The notes under the pieces: generated by a model
Told to the model about the DNA's origin: nothing
Database searches by the model: none
The model's input: only the letters and a program-made list of their open reading frames with translations
Shown: positions 43,025-53,369 of the stretch, piece by piece
Layout: every line of letters begins with the position of its first letter
How positions within the stretch are numbered: the first letter of the stretch is position 1
NCBI GenBank assembly: GCA_946902875.1
Contig: OX336355.1
Location: forward strand, 7,461,347 to 7,525,346
Source of the DNA: Nematopogon swammerdamellus
Taxonomy: Eukaryota > Arthropoda > Insecta > Lepidoptera > Adelidae
Length of the DNA stretch: 64,000 nucleotides
Reading direction: 5' to 3'
Position numbers and translations under genes: made by a program

Positions 43025-43345
43025 TGGTCGAGATCAGATTGGAAAGCGAGGCGGAATCGCGAGGCCGAAGGTCGAGCGATTCCGCCGAGTACATTAATAG
43101 CAAAAAATTCCAAAAAAAACTGTGAAATAAAAAACTATTTAAAAAAATATATAAAAACCGCCTTCAAAAATGTATGAAATAAAAAAAATCTAACCCTAGA
43201 GTTGAAGGCGGTGCTAAAGCAAGCAAAAATTATACATGAAAGAAAACATGCGTGGATGATATCCTTTGTGATTTGTGTAGCCTTCTTTAGCACCGCCTTC
43301 AACTCTAGGGTTTGATTTTTTTAATTTCATAAATTTTTTAAGGCA
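43025..43345 (-). repeat. Inverted relative of the 33179 hairpin element
   Basis: GC hairpin at 43051-43084 ('gcggaatcgc' / 'gcgattccgc'), then 'ctagagttgaaggcggtgct' and its complement at 43287-43315 around a longer centre (43222-43286). Confidence 0.75.
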
Positions 43346-43440
43346 GTTTTCATATATTTTTTTTTACATACAATTCTGACATTATTAGAATGAAGAGTGA
43401 CGAGTATTTGTTTAACTGTTCAACTAAATAAATACGTTCT

Positions 43441-43497
43441 ATCCACAGAGCACGGAATACCGCGCGCGCGCGCGCGGGGGTATTCCGTGCTCTGTGG
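43441..43497. repeat. Perfect 21-bp hairpin with (CG)n loop
   Basis: Arms 'atccacagagcacggaata' plus CC and the exact complement around a 15-base run of alternating C and G. The loop could adopt Z-DNA. Confidence 0.9.
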
Positions 43498-43956
43498 ATC
43501 TATCTATTAAAAGCGCACAAACAGGAAATTACAATCATAATAATATTTTGTTCCGTATACCAAATTATTTTCAAAACATTTTTTTATTTTATTTAATTTG
43601 ATAAGAAGTGTTAGTTTAATTGTAAATTGTCATAATTTTATTATTCAAATATAATTAAAAATTTTGGAATTTACATAAATAATGTTCTTTATAAATATAA
43701 ATGAAAGCGCCATCTTTTGTCTAGTAGCAGTAATTCTACAGCCTAGTGACAATTAAAGGTACTTAGATACATGTTGTATTTCAACTAGATAGCGCCCTTA
43801 GTATAGAAGTATTAACAAACATTAACGCCACCTGTTTGTTTTACGACAACATCAAGAAAAATTATTAACGCCCCCTGTTGGTTTTACGATTTACAACGTT
43901 ACCAAATTTTTTATATGGAGTGGTCTATCTGTCCCGACAGGGTTATAAAATCAATG
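43498..43956. other. Right subterminal region of the 9.4-kb element
   Basis: AT-rich and non-coding, with two short repeats 'ttaacgccMcctgttKgttttacga' (43824 and 43866) that could be transposase-binding sites. Confidence 0.45.
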
Positions 43957-44379
43957 GTAGATACAACGAAAATGACAGTTCTTCTTTTTTATAACTTGAA
44001 CACAATAGTCTATACATATCTATTCTTTCTATACATATAATAAAATCGTAAATGCAAAAATGTCTATTTGTAGGCGCATCTCGCAAAAACCACTGAACGG
44101 AATTTGACGAAACTTTTTATAGTGCAGTGTATATCTCGGATGAACATAATAATTAAAAAATATAATAAAAATCACGTAATCCAAAGTAAATGTAAAAAAC
44201 AATTTTAAATGTCATGTTGACAACGGAGAACTGTCATCTCGACGTGAGCTGGCCGGTGACAAATTGTTTGATAAATAAAAATAATAATTGAAAGTCGAAG
44301 TTATGTCGCTGTCATTGGTGCAATAAAATTTATATATCTGTTGCCCGCGGCTTCGCTCGCGTGAAATTCGTATTTAAAA

Positions 44380-44854
44380 AAAAGAAAGTAAGTAACTAAA
44401 GACGGGCCCGAAGGCGGATCTGCGCTCACGTAAACGATATTCTTTCTCGATGAAAGTAACTAAGGACGAGGCGGAAGGCGGAGCTCTATTCTGGAAGACG
44501 ATAAACCTTCTCAAAGAAAGTAAGTAACTATGGGCGAGGCCGCAGGCCGAGCTGCGTTCAGGAAGAATCTAAACCATCTTGAAGAAAGTAAGTAACTAAG
44601 GTGAGGCCGAAGGCCGAGCTACGTTCGGATAGTTGAAAAACCATCTCGAAGAAAGCAAGTAACTAAGGACGAGGCTGAAGGCCGAGCTGCGTTCAGGAAG
44701 AAGCTAAACCATCTTGAAGAAAGTAAGCAACTAAGGCGAGGCCGAAGGCCGAGCTACGTTCTGACAAATGATAAACCATCTCGAAGAAAGCAAGTAACTA
44801 AGGGCGAGGCCGAAGGCCGAGCTGCGTTCAGGAAGAAGCTAAATCATCTCGAAT
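44380..44854 (+). repeat. Left array, Helitron copy 2
   Basis: Same units as at 12541-13015, offset exactly 31839 bases, with one substitution seen. Confidence 0.85.
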
Positions 44855-44925
44855 AAAGTTAATTAATATTAAGATTGAGTTAATTTAATTTAAATTTTAT
44901 TATAAAGTCCACGCTTCTAACGGCA

Positions 44926-45345
44926 AATATACCGTGCATCCTAGAACCTCGCGGTTATTCCCGGCTGGATGGCAATAGGCCCGATGCTATCACCTTAGTG
45001 CCATGGACTAAGGGTAGTTCTTTGATGTGGGACGCCACTTTTGTTCTCACATTGGCTCCAAGTCACGTTAGGACATCTTCAAGAGCGGCTGGCGCGGCCG
45101 AGGCTGGGGCGGAGAGCCTCAAACGCAGCAAATATAGAAATATAATCCAAGATTTCGAATTTGTTGCGTTTGCGGTTGAAACCCTCGGTCCGTGGAGCAG
45201 TGAAGCCAAAAGAGGCTTGAGCTGGTTGACGCAACTGGTGTCCCGCCATCAAGGGCTTATGTACTTCATTCAAAGGGTAAGCCTTGCCATCCAGCGGGGT
45301 AATGCCGCAAGTGCTCTAAGAACATTTGACAATGCCCGTTTTTGA
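44926..45345 (+). CDS. Captured retroelement C-terminal domain, RLE-like (copy 2)
   Basis: Same reading frame as at 13087-13506, with RPDAITLVPW, LMWDATF and the final QRGNAAS block; I saw no difference between copies. There is no promoter or initiation codon in good context, so translation is doubtful. Confidence 0.6.
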   Translation, partial: NIPCILEPRGYSRLDGNRPDAITLVPWTKGSSLMWDATFVLTLAPSHVRTSSRAAGAAEAGAESLKRSKYRNIIQDFEFVAFAVETLGPWSSEAKRGLSWLTQLVSRHQGLMYFIQRVSLAIQRGNAASALRTFDNARF

Positions 45346-45445
45346 TAGTTATTTTAATGTTTGTTAGGTAGGTTTAATTCTTTAGTTATTAATATTACTT
45401 TTTAATTTTTATGAAATAAATAGATTGAGTAAACGATATTATATT

Positions 45446-45764
45446 CTATCGAAGAAAGGAAGTCTTTAAGGGCGAGGCCCGAAGGCGGAAGAGGGTTTTT
45501 GGTTTACCTGAACGCAGCTCGGCCTTCGGCCTCGCACTTAGTTCCTTCTTTTCTTCCAGGAGGTTTATCGTCTTCCTGAACGCAGCTCGGCCTTCGGCCT
45601 CGCCCTTACTTACTTCCTTTATTTGAGAAAGGTTTATCGTTTACCTGAAAGCAGCTCGGCCTTCGACCTCGCCCTTAGTTAGTTACTTTCTTTGAGAAGG
45701 TTTATCCATTACCTGAACGCAGTTCGGCCTTCGGCCTCGCCCTTAGTTACTTACATTCTTCTTT
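45446..45764 (-). repeat. Right inverted array, Helitron copy 2
   Basis: Same as at 13607-13925. Confidence 0.85.
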
Positions 45765-45807
45765 GGAATACGAATTTCACGCGAGCGAAGCCGCGGGCAA
45801 CAGCTAG

Positions 45808-46096
45808 TATACAATATAACCAATAAAAACATAAAATTTCAAACACTGCATTGGTGTAGCGTGATCTATGACTTAACATCTACTAACTCTATTAAAATCT
45901 TAATTTAGCTTTATAAACCAAGGAGAGCAGGGGGGGAGGCGATAATTTTTTGCACATTTTAACTTCTATTCACAAGCATTATTTAAATTGAAAAATACAT
46001 TATTAAAATTAGACAAAAGAAGAATTTGTATTAAAACTAAACTATCAAAAATAATTATAATAAAATAAACTATAAATTAAATACTACTATTACAAT
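45808..46096. other. Spacer after the Helitron
   Basis: AT-rich; nothing recognised. Confidence 0.4.
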
Positions 46097-46580
46097 TTAA
46101 ACGAATGAAAAAAGTGGGGTTGCACCAGTTGAGCGCCAGGGGTGCGGAGGGAGCGCTATGACAGAAGGTAAATCTCCTTCAGTTCTGTCAACTCCCCTGC
46201 GGTACCCAGGACACTTGCACAATTGCCTCTCTGAATCTCCAGCGTTTGAAGATATATTATATATTGATATATTGTTATATAAGATATATTGTTTGAAGAA
46301 AGCACCGGCGCGACGGTCACCGGACTTATCGACAAGGAGTTTAGCCAAAACCAAATAGAAATTCAAAGTGGCCCATGAGTGGCCCACAAGGCCTGAGTAC
46401 TTTCCTTTTTTAAGATTTTCCGCACTGAGAGCAGCGGAGCCGGCCGAGCGGGAGGAGCCGGTAAGGTGTGATGGGGCAAGGGTGTCCACACAAGTGGCAT
46501 CCCACACCAACGCTCTACCACGGCTCCACAAGAGTCATGCCATCGGGTTTCCTGCCATCGTCGCGGCTTATGCGATATAT
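46097..46580 (-). pseudogene. RLE-like retroelement domain, independent copy
   Basis: On the minus strand: DDGRKPDGMTL, RGRALVWDATCVDTLAPSHL, GSSRSAGSAALSAENLKKGK and KYSGLVGH, then after divergence SGDRRAGAFFKQ. It better preserves the 'RPDG..LV..WSrGRaLVWDATCVDTLAPSH' motif than the Helitron copies and supports the family assignment. A stop/frameshift near 46530 and an insertion of 'atatattg' repeats near 46255-46290 break it. Confidence 0.65.
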
Positions 46581-46779
46581 GAAACGATAATACAAGTTTG
46601 CATTTTGTGTTTCTTGGCTATTCATCTCGGCTACGTTAAAACAGCTCGAGGTTAGTCGAGATATTTAAATTTTGTGTGGGCCTATGGATTGCATTTTCTG
46701 AATATCTAGGGTTCGTTGTATTCACGCTTTGGTCGGGATACTGTATGGATCCTGCCTACTCGACCGCTTCCAGCGCTCA
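46581..46779. other. Spacer
   Basis: Nothing recognised. Confidence 0.35.
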
Positions 46780-47130
46780 GTGAAAGTACAAGGCGGTGGC
46801 GGTGTGGTGCGCTGCTGCTGCGAAGGACGTCGGACGGAGGCCGAGGCGCGCGGGGGCGTAGCCTCCGCCCGGCACGGCGACGCGCGCGACGACGCCACCC
46901 GCGCCGCTCGCACCGCACATCACCGCAGCGCAGCGCTAGCGCTAGTAGCTAGCTTCTAGCGCTAGTGCGTTCAGCAGACTCGCAGGGTGCGCACGCCCGC
47001 ACGCGCCACTGCGCCGCGACAACGAACGAAACACGCCGCGAAAAAAACTCGTACGGACGGGCATCGCGCGCGCCGAACGCATCCGCCCTCCACGCTTCCA
47101 TTTTCAAAAAGAAAATCGAATGTGCAAATG
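46780..47130. promoter_or_regulatory. CpG-rich block, possible promoter / 5' exon
   Basis: A sharp rise in G+C and CpG ('gcgcgcgacgacgccacccg', 'gcgcacgcccgcacgcgcca') inside AT-rich DNA, with 'gcgctagc' palindromes at 46937-46960 and an initiator-like 'gttcagcag' at 46969. On + a possible donor 'aa|gtatgt' lies at about 47252. This could be an untranslated first exon, but there is no direct proof. Confidence 0.3.
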
Positions 47131-48231
47131 ACAGCATAATATGCGAAGAGAAAGGCGGGAAAATTAACGTTTTGTTTTCTTTTTAAAAGTTGCGTTCCAA
47201 AATAGTGTCCAGGAGAGCGCCGCGAGGCGAAACGAATCGCTTGAATTTTCAAGTATGTTATTGTTTTTCTTTTTGTTTACTAGCTCTATGCGACCGATCG
47301 GCGCAAGTAGTATGCTTTGCACGATCTGTTGCATAATTTTTCCCATTATTCCTTGTGTTGTAACGTTGTCAAAAGACACGGAAGCTAGCGCATAGGATGG
47401 GTTGAATAATAGGATATTGTATGTTAAGTGATGAGATAATCTTAATTACCTATCACAATTATTGTAGGTGGAAATCATAAATAAGGCAAAGAAGATATAC
47501 TGGTCACGGTACCACAGTGCAACATTTAACTATATTTGTTTAGATATTTGGAAAAAAAAGTTATTATGTTCTTAAGTTCTTCATTTCTTAAACATTAATT
47601 ATAAAATTATATGACTATTATCTGGTGGATTTTATTTTGTTACACTTGTTATTTTGTTTGTTTGTCTTGTTGATTGATTTAGCGACCTACGTACCTATAT
47701 ATAAATTTGAAAGCAACTTTCTTAGTGCATTTTTTTAACAGAACAAGATAGAAAACTGCTTCTAGTCTGAAAGTCCAGTCCAGTCTGAAGTTACAGTAAA
47801 GAGAAATATGTATAGGGATGTAGACAGGTCCACCGCAGGAAACGAACAAAGAAGATCGTATTGTAACATGCGCACATCGACTGCATTTATGCGCGGGGGC
47901 CGCTATTGTGACTACCACCCAGACACTATAAAACGCACAAGTTATTCTGCCCATACTTAATATAATTTATTATGCTACATTATGCAATACGAAGGCCTCG
48001 CCACAGCTGTGTCGTTCGCCGGTGTATACTGAAGTGTTGTAGGTGGCGGTGGCCGTGAACTTTCGAAAATGCAGTGTCGATCGAGCGATGCTTCGAACTG
48101 GTTTCGTCTCGTTCCACAATGTTTGCCGATATCTTGATGGCTCTGCAGGTGTGGGGGCGCTGCTGATGGCCAGTGCGTATGCGTACAATGATCTGGTGAT
48201 AGAGAATGGCCGAAGAAGAAACCGCCCTAAG
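47131..48231. other. AT-rich spacer
   Basis: About 1.1 kb with no recognised feature. Confidence 0.4.
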
Positions 48232-48561
48232 TTTTTTTTTTATGGAAACTGACACGGTTGGGTAGCCAACCATCATCTACAACATCCGTGATGACAGCCC
48301 ATAACACCGGGTTAACTTGGTGCCACGTCAGTGCTTCCCTTCGGTCGTGCCGGCTACACTGAACTGGACGGAAAACACAAACTATTTACATAGCCGTTTC
48401 GACCGACCTTTCATTCAATGCGGTGGTACCAATCCGGGCGGGCTAAACCCTACCACCTAGTAATATAAGAAGGGAGTCATATCCCTTAGTCGCCTTTTAC
48501 GACATACACGGGGAGAGATGCAGTGGGGATATTCTTTTAAAGTACCGGCCCCACACGGTAC
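48232..48561 (-). mobile_element. SINE A variant without 5S/tRNA head
   Basis: Poly-T, body, then 'ataagaagggagtcatatcc' directly into the 'ggggctattctttt-aaagtaccggccccac' module. Confidence 0.8.
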
Positions 48562-48644
48562 AAAAGTAGTCGCAAAATGGATTCTCAAGAATCCGACAGA
48601 TAATCACGGGGTTAAATTCTAATGTTTTAATAATCATTTTCTTA

Positions 48645-48774
48645 CTTTTGTCTGACTGATTATGGAGGAGGCTGGCCGTGGTTCGGACTCCACGTGAAAC
48701 TGTAGGTGCCTTCTCTTGCGTGGTAGTAGCGTTAAACCCGTCCGGCGTCCGTATTTGTACCACAGCGTATTTTA
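48645..48774 (+). mobile_element. SINE A internal fragment
   Basis: 'gtggttcggactccacgtga', 'aactgtaggtgcc', 'gttaaacccgtccgg'. Confidence 0.55.
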
Positions 48775-49172
48775 GGCGGCGGGTGCCGAGTGGTTTGGGC
48801 ATCGGCTTCTTATTCGAGAGGTCCGCGGTTCGAATCCGGTCGGCGTGTAGCCATGAGTTTTTTCTGATGGAAAAATTTATGTGCATACCTACACCTGCAG
48901 CTTCACCGTTCGGAACCGGTGTATAACTGTAGGTCCCTTCCCTTGGCCCTTACTAGGAGGTAGGCTCAAATTGTAGCCGACTGGGTTGCTACCACCGTAC
49001 TGGATGTAAGATGGCCGCAAAGCAGCCTCCGTTGTGTTCTTCTCTAGTCCAGTATAGCCAGCAATCCAGGGAAGGGTCCGGTATGGCACCTACCTTCTCG
49101 GAGGTGATATTGGCTGGTCAGAACATGCGCTTTGGCCCCTCCGACTCAGCCACCCATACCGAATTACATAAA
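48775..49172 (+). mobile_element. tRNA-derived SINE B, full length
   Basis: The tRNA-like head has 'gggtgccgagtggtttggg' (A box) and 'ggttcgaatcc' (B box). It is followed by 'gtgtagccatgagttttttc', 'cagcttcaccgttcggaacc', the body with 'aagatggccgcaaagcagcc', and the end 'cccataccgaattacataaa'. It is the reference copy for the family. Confidence 0.8.
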
Positions 49173-49249
49173 AAAACCGCACTGTATGAAGATCGGTCAA
49201 AACAGCAATGAAAAATAGTCCATGTTCAGTGTAATCGACGCGGCACTTA

Positions 49250-49585
49250 GTTTTTTTTTTTTTTATGGAAACTGACACGGTTGGCTACATTACCTACACT
49301 ACAACATCCGTGATGTCAGCCCATAACACCGGGTGAACTTGGTGCCACGTCAGTGCTTCCCTTGGGTCGTGCCGGCTACACTGAACTGGACGGAAAACAT
49401 AAACTATTTACATAGGCGTTTCGACCGACCTTTCATTCAGTGTGGTGGTACCAACCCGGGCGGGTTAAACCCTACCACCTAGTAATATAAGAAGGGAGTC
49501 ATATCCCTTAGTCGCCTTTTACGACATACACGGGGAGTGATGCAGTGGGGCTATTCTTTTAAAGTACCGGCCCCACACGGTACCT
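49250..49585 (-). mobile_element. SINE A variant without 5S/tRNA head
   Basis: Almost the same arrangement as the copy at 48232, with a 4-base insertion ('ctac') near 49300. 49590-49632 is a + tail fragment. Confidence 0.8.
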
Positions 49586-49667
49586 ACAAGAACATAGTGC
49601 GATGATGTAGCCAACCGTATCGGGTTCCATGAGAATATTCGTCATAGTGACGAAAATCCAATTACGA

Positions 49668-49810
49668 TTTTTTTTTTATGGAAACTGACACGCTTGGCTA
49701 CTTCACCTACAACATCCGTGATGTCAGGTCATAACACCGGGTGAACTAGTTGCCATGTCAGCGCTTCCCTTCATTTCATGTCGGCTACACTGAACTGGAC
49801 GGAAAACACA
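49668..49810 (-). mobile_element. SINE A tail fragment
   Basis: Poly-T, 'atggaaactgacacgcttgg' to 'ctgaactggacggaaaacac', then unrelated sequence. Confidence 0.75.
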
Positions 49811-49915
49811 ATTGTCAGTGAGATGACTCTACAACTTAATACCAAAGGTGTTTTCTACAAAATTGCCCGAAAATCGAACACGAGGTTACAAGAAAATATT
49901 AGGAATGAGCTAGAG

Positions 49916-50308
49916 CAGCCATACTCAAAGTGTGCTCCGCGGAGCCCTAGGGCTCCGCGTAGCCTCTGTGGGGGCTCCGCGAGAATACGAGGTAAAAATA
50001 ATCAAAAATACACCTCTCCTCTCTGGCGCGATTCAGCTCGGCTGCGCAGACGAACTCAACTCAACTCTCTTCTATTAAAACTGATATCAACTAATTTATG
50101 AAAAATAAGAAACAGTTTCATACCTCCCATTACATATTTAATTATTGTTTTTCTCTTTTATTATAATATTATGTAAGTAACTGTTACATAATATATCATG
50201 ATTATTAATAAAGAATGCACAAAAACGATTTTTTATTTATTTTAGGGCTCCGTCAAATATTTCACTTTCCAAAAGGGTTCCGTCGCCAAAAAAGTTTGAG
50301 AACCGCTG
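49916..50308. mobile_element. hAT MITE, 393 bp
   Basis: Ends 'cagccatactcaaag' and the complement of 'cagcggttctcaaactt', 8-bp TSD agctagag (49908-49915 and 50309-50316). Inside are the palindromic 'ctccgcggagccctagggct' near the left end and 'ggttccgtcgcc' near the right. Confidence 0.85.
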
Positions 50309-50351
50309 AGCTAGAGCCTCATATCATAAGTATTAGGCACCTATGCCTATA

Positions 50352-50575
50352 TCCTTACCTTTAATAAAATCCAACGTCTGCTTTGTGTCTGTCTGTCTGT
50401 CCGCTTATAACTCGAGAACCACTGAAACGATTTTAATAAAAAAAAATTCATAAATTCAAAACGTATAGCTTGATTCTTCCTATCAACTATAGGCTACTTA
50501 CTATCACGCTAAATGGCTTATGAGGTTGGCAGAAAATTCAAATATGAGAGCGGGCGGAGCCGCGGGCACAGCTAG
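50352..50575 (+). mobile_element. Small non-autonomous Helitron, 224 bp
   Basis: A|TCCTTACCTTTAATAAAATC start; 'gcgggcggagccgcgggcac' hairpin and agCTAG|T end. A (TGTC)n run lies near 50388. Confidence 0.8.
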
Positions 50576-50789
50576 TGCATATCATAACAGGCCAGTATCA
50601 CAATGGAGGAGAGAAAACGCCTTGTTATGTATTACCAACGTATGAATGAAGTACAGAACCGCGGATGTTATGTCAAACAAATGCAGGTGTTTTTCAAACG
50701 AAATTAATATTAGCTCTATTTCAATTATTACCACCGGTTACCTATTATATCTATGCATCACTAAAAAATACATACATCAAAAGACCTTT
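50576..50789. other. Spacer
   Basis: Nothing recognised. Confidence 0.35.
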
Positions 50790-50897
50790 GAGGCCGGCAT
50801 GGCATTGCCAACCCCCGCATACGACCGAATGTCCAGCGGCGTCGTTAGACACCTTATGGTTGGCTCGGCGCCGCATGTCGGCTTTCAATAAAAAAAT
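50790..50897 (+). mobile_element. Retroelement tail T, copy 5
   Basis: 'ggccggcatggcattgccaa' to 'gcatgtcggctttcaataaa'. Confidence 0.7.
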
Positions 50898-51069
50898 GTG
50901 TCTAAGGATATAATATACCTATTTATTCAAGTAAAATTCAAATCACAAGTTTGAATAAGGGTTTGTTGACGCCACATATTGTGCCAAAATTATGAGTCAC
51001 TTTATAGAATGAAAAAAAAAATTGGTACTTTTTAAATTTTCTTAAAACATTTTTTTTTATTGCTACCGA
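50898..51069. other. Spacer
   Basis: Nothing recognised. Confidence 0.35.
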
Positions 51070-51740
51070 ACTGGGTGGCTCTGTCCGAGGTCGCAACCTC
51101 AGGCGCAGCCAATTTCACCCCCGAGGAGGTGCCAGGTGGACTAATGTTGCTGGGGAAAGGCTATTAACCCGCGATTTGAAGATCCGTGGATTGTAGGTGT
51201 GGGGGAAGATATTCCCTGGGAGCCCGTTCCACACCTTTGCGGTGCGGCACAAGAACGATTTAGAGAATCGTGCAGTTCGAAGAAGTCTTCTGTCGACTAC
51301 AAACGGGTGTTCCGCGAGAGTATGGCAGGTTTGGCGAAGGCGAACAGGAGGAGGAGGGATAAGGGAAGCAAGTTCGTCAGAGCAGCGGCCATAGTAGTAC
51401 CGATAAAACAGGTCAATGACCCAACGATACGTCTGTGCTTTAGAGGTTGAAGGTCCTTTGTGAGTACAGAGTCACCAATGAGGCGAATGGCTCGTCGCTG
51501 AATAGAATCCAATAAGGCTAAAAGAAGGTACTCAGGGGAACCCTCCCAAAGATGACTGCAATATTCCATCACCAGTCTTACTTGTGCTTTGTAGAGTGTA
51601 AGCAGTTGGACCGGCGTGAAAAATCGCCGAAATCGGTAAAGGACCCCTAATTTTCGAGACGCTATTTTCGCCTTGGACTCTATGAACGATCGAAACCCAA
51701 CGTCGTATCCCTTGACAAAATTTGCTGAAGCTCAAGTGCA
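51070..51740 (-). pseudogene. Jockey-like non-LTR C-terminal coding fragment
   Basis: Minus strand: RFRRFFTPVQLLTLYKAQVR, LVMEYCSHLWEGSPEYLLLA, LLDSIQRRAIRLIGDSVLTK, then LQPLKHRRIVGSLTCF and, after frameshifts, the 'F.R.aRlWN' end. This is the thumb/C-terminal region of Jockey-type reverse transcriptases ('lyKsqvRP.mEYcshvW.gap...L..iqrRA.rli.d'). It is 5'-truncated and damaged. Confidence 0.8.
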
Positions 51741-52278
51741 CTACAATATTAATGCTAAATAAACAATAGGTACGAAATAAACATTTTGCAATCGGTAGTT
51801 ACAACACAAAACAAATAAAACAAGTCGCTTTAAACCCAAAGTCCAGTCTACCTAAAGCCAAAAGTGTACCTGAGTATTTTCAGAAAGATTTTGATGCACC
51901 TATTTCAGCTCCGCTTTCGTAACCCGCCGCTCTAGATAGTTGCAGCGAAGTGGCGCCGGGCAACGATTTGCGGTGAAAAAATGCAATTATAAATAGTTAA
52001 AATATTCTTAATGATGGGCCACCGCTCGGTCGCCGCTTCCGCGATGGAATTAGATCAAACGACTTCGTTGGGAGTGGATGCGCAACGTGGACAGTTCTGA
52101 TTCTTATTTGTGTAGTTCTGTGGGAACCAGTTCTGGGACTTAGCGCTGATGCTATTTGTCAGTTCTGCGAAAATTGTTCTTGGGCTTCCTCTGGCTCAAC
52201 GGGAAACTAAAATCTTAAATATTACTAAAGCTCATACCTACATTCCTGCGACTGTTGCATATTTTCTCTATTATTATA
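51741..52278. other. Spacer
   Basis: No recognised feature. Confidence 0.4.
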
Positions 52279-52498
52279 CTAGCTGTGCCCGCGGCTCCGC
52301 CCGCTTCTCTGCTAATCTCATAGGCCATTTAGCGTGATAGTAAGCCTATAGTTGATGGGAACAATCAAGCTATCCGTAGATTTTTGTTATTAAAATCGGT
52401 TCAGTGGTTCTCGAGTTATAAGCGGACAGACAGACAGACATACATACATACAGACAGACAGAAAGCAGACGTTGGATTTTATTAAAGGTAAGGAAGGA
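52279..52498 (-). mobile_element. Small Helitron, inverse copy
   Basis: The complement starts TCCTTCCTTACC and ends CTAG at 52279-52282 with A (T on the element strand) outside. It is the same family as 50352-50575, with an extended (GACA)n/(TACA)n run. Confidence 0.8.
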
Positions 52499-53369
52499 TA
52501 AGGAAAGGAAAAAGGAAAGGAAGGAAGGAAAATGCAACGGGTAAACTCGAAAACGGCTCAATAGGTTTATATGCAACTTTCACTAAAATGTGGCCTATTT
52601 CGGGATGGTTATAAGCTATGATTCATAACGATATTTTCTCCAAGGGGTTGGAGCACCAAACGAAAACTAAGCGCGCAGCGCGACAAAAGTACGACAGCGC
52701 CACAGAAAGCGCCTAGGCCATTATTTTAGAGATAAGAGACCAGCTGTATTCGTGGGTAAAAACACAGTCTAGTAAGTTCCAATTCTATGCCATCCACCAC
52801 AGACGGACGGCGCCGAAGAAATTTCACCCAATTTCGCGGCGAATGCATCTCCACATTCTATATTTGAAACGGAGAGTGAGACGCCGCGCGTCGTCTGCGC
52901 TGCGGTGAGGACAAACTGCCACAGGACGGCTGTACGCACGTTAGGTCGACAATCGATCGAATTCATAAGTTGAGAGAAGTCATCAACTCGTCGAACCGGT
53001 GAAAAATAGAGGGCCCAATATACATTTATGTAAAAAAAAATTTTACTTAGAAATAATATGTAACATCGGTCTCAATATATTGATGCATAAGTACCTATTA
53101 ACATATCAAAACGACTTGCGGAAATCAAACATAAAACGAGTTTTTGTATCTAGTTTTTTTACGTATTTATGACACGCTCGAAATAATTGATAATCCTAAT
53201 TTATTGATAAACAAGGTAATAAAATTTCGGGATTCCTCAACTCGTCGATCAAATGTAGATTAGCTAGGTGCATAAGATAATTATTTGATAGTGACATTTC
53301 GCTTTGAGTCTAGGTTCATATTATAAAAAAAAATATGGTATAATGGCAGAAGATGATAATTATAATGAG
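52499..53369. other. Spacer
   Basis: A (GGAA)n-like stretch at 52490-52530; otherwise nothing recognised. Confidence 0.4.

Larger units (their letters stand above)
34564..43956. mobile_element. Large DNA transposon, 9393 bp, 13-bp TIR, 8-bp TSD
   Basis: Both ends read inward 'cattgattttata' and are flanked by the 8-bp repeat gtagatac (34556-34563 and 43957-43964), present once in the empty copy at 12118-12125. An 8-bp duplication fits hAT or P superfamilies; the CA...TG ends are more P- or Merlin-like than typical hAT (CAG...). No transposase reading frame is visible. The interior carries SINEs, an inverted-repeat unit, a hAT, a piggyBac-like relic and hairpins. Inner inverted repeats (34979-35085 with 39950-40265) share 'gtgcaattcaaata' and 'ttctttaaaattatattttt'. 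Confidence 0.85.
34183..45807 (+). mobile_element. Helitron-like element, copy interrupted by a 9.4-kb insertion
   Basis: The left part (34183-34563) matches 11744-12125 and the right part (43957-45807) matches 12118-13968. Across the right 1.85 kb I noticed one internal substitution (12641 A versus 44480 G) plus the last base, and no indels. The ends fit Helitrons: A|TC at the start, a GC-rich hairpin and CTAG|T at the end (45804-45808). The near-identity implies recent copying, or a duplication of the locus. Confidence 0.8.

Noticed and set aside
34183..45807. Interpretation as an LTR retrotransposon of about 11 kb
   Set aside because: The two ends are not direct repeats of each other; they match the two halves of the single element at 11744-13968.
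46716..47186. Overlapping Arg/Ala-rich frames in the CpG-rich block
   Set aside because: Many frames on both strands are open because of high GC; no one frame shows coding character.
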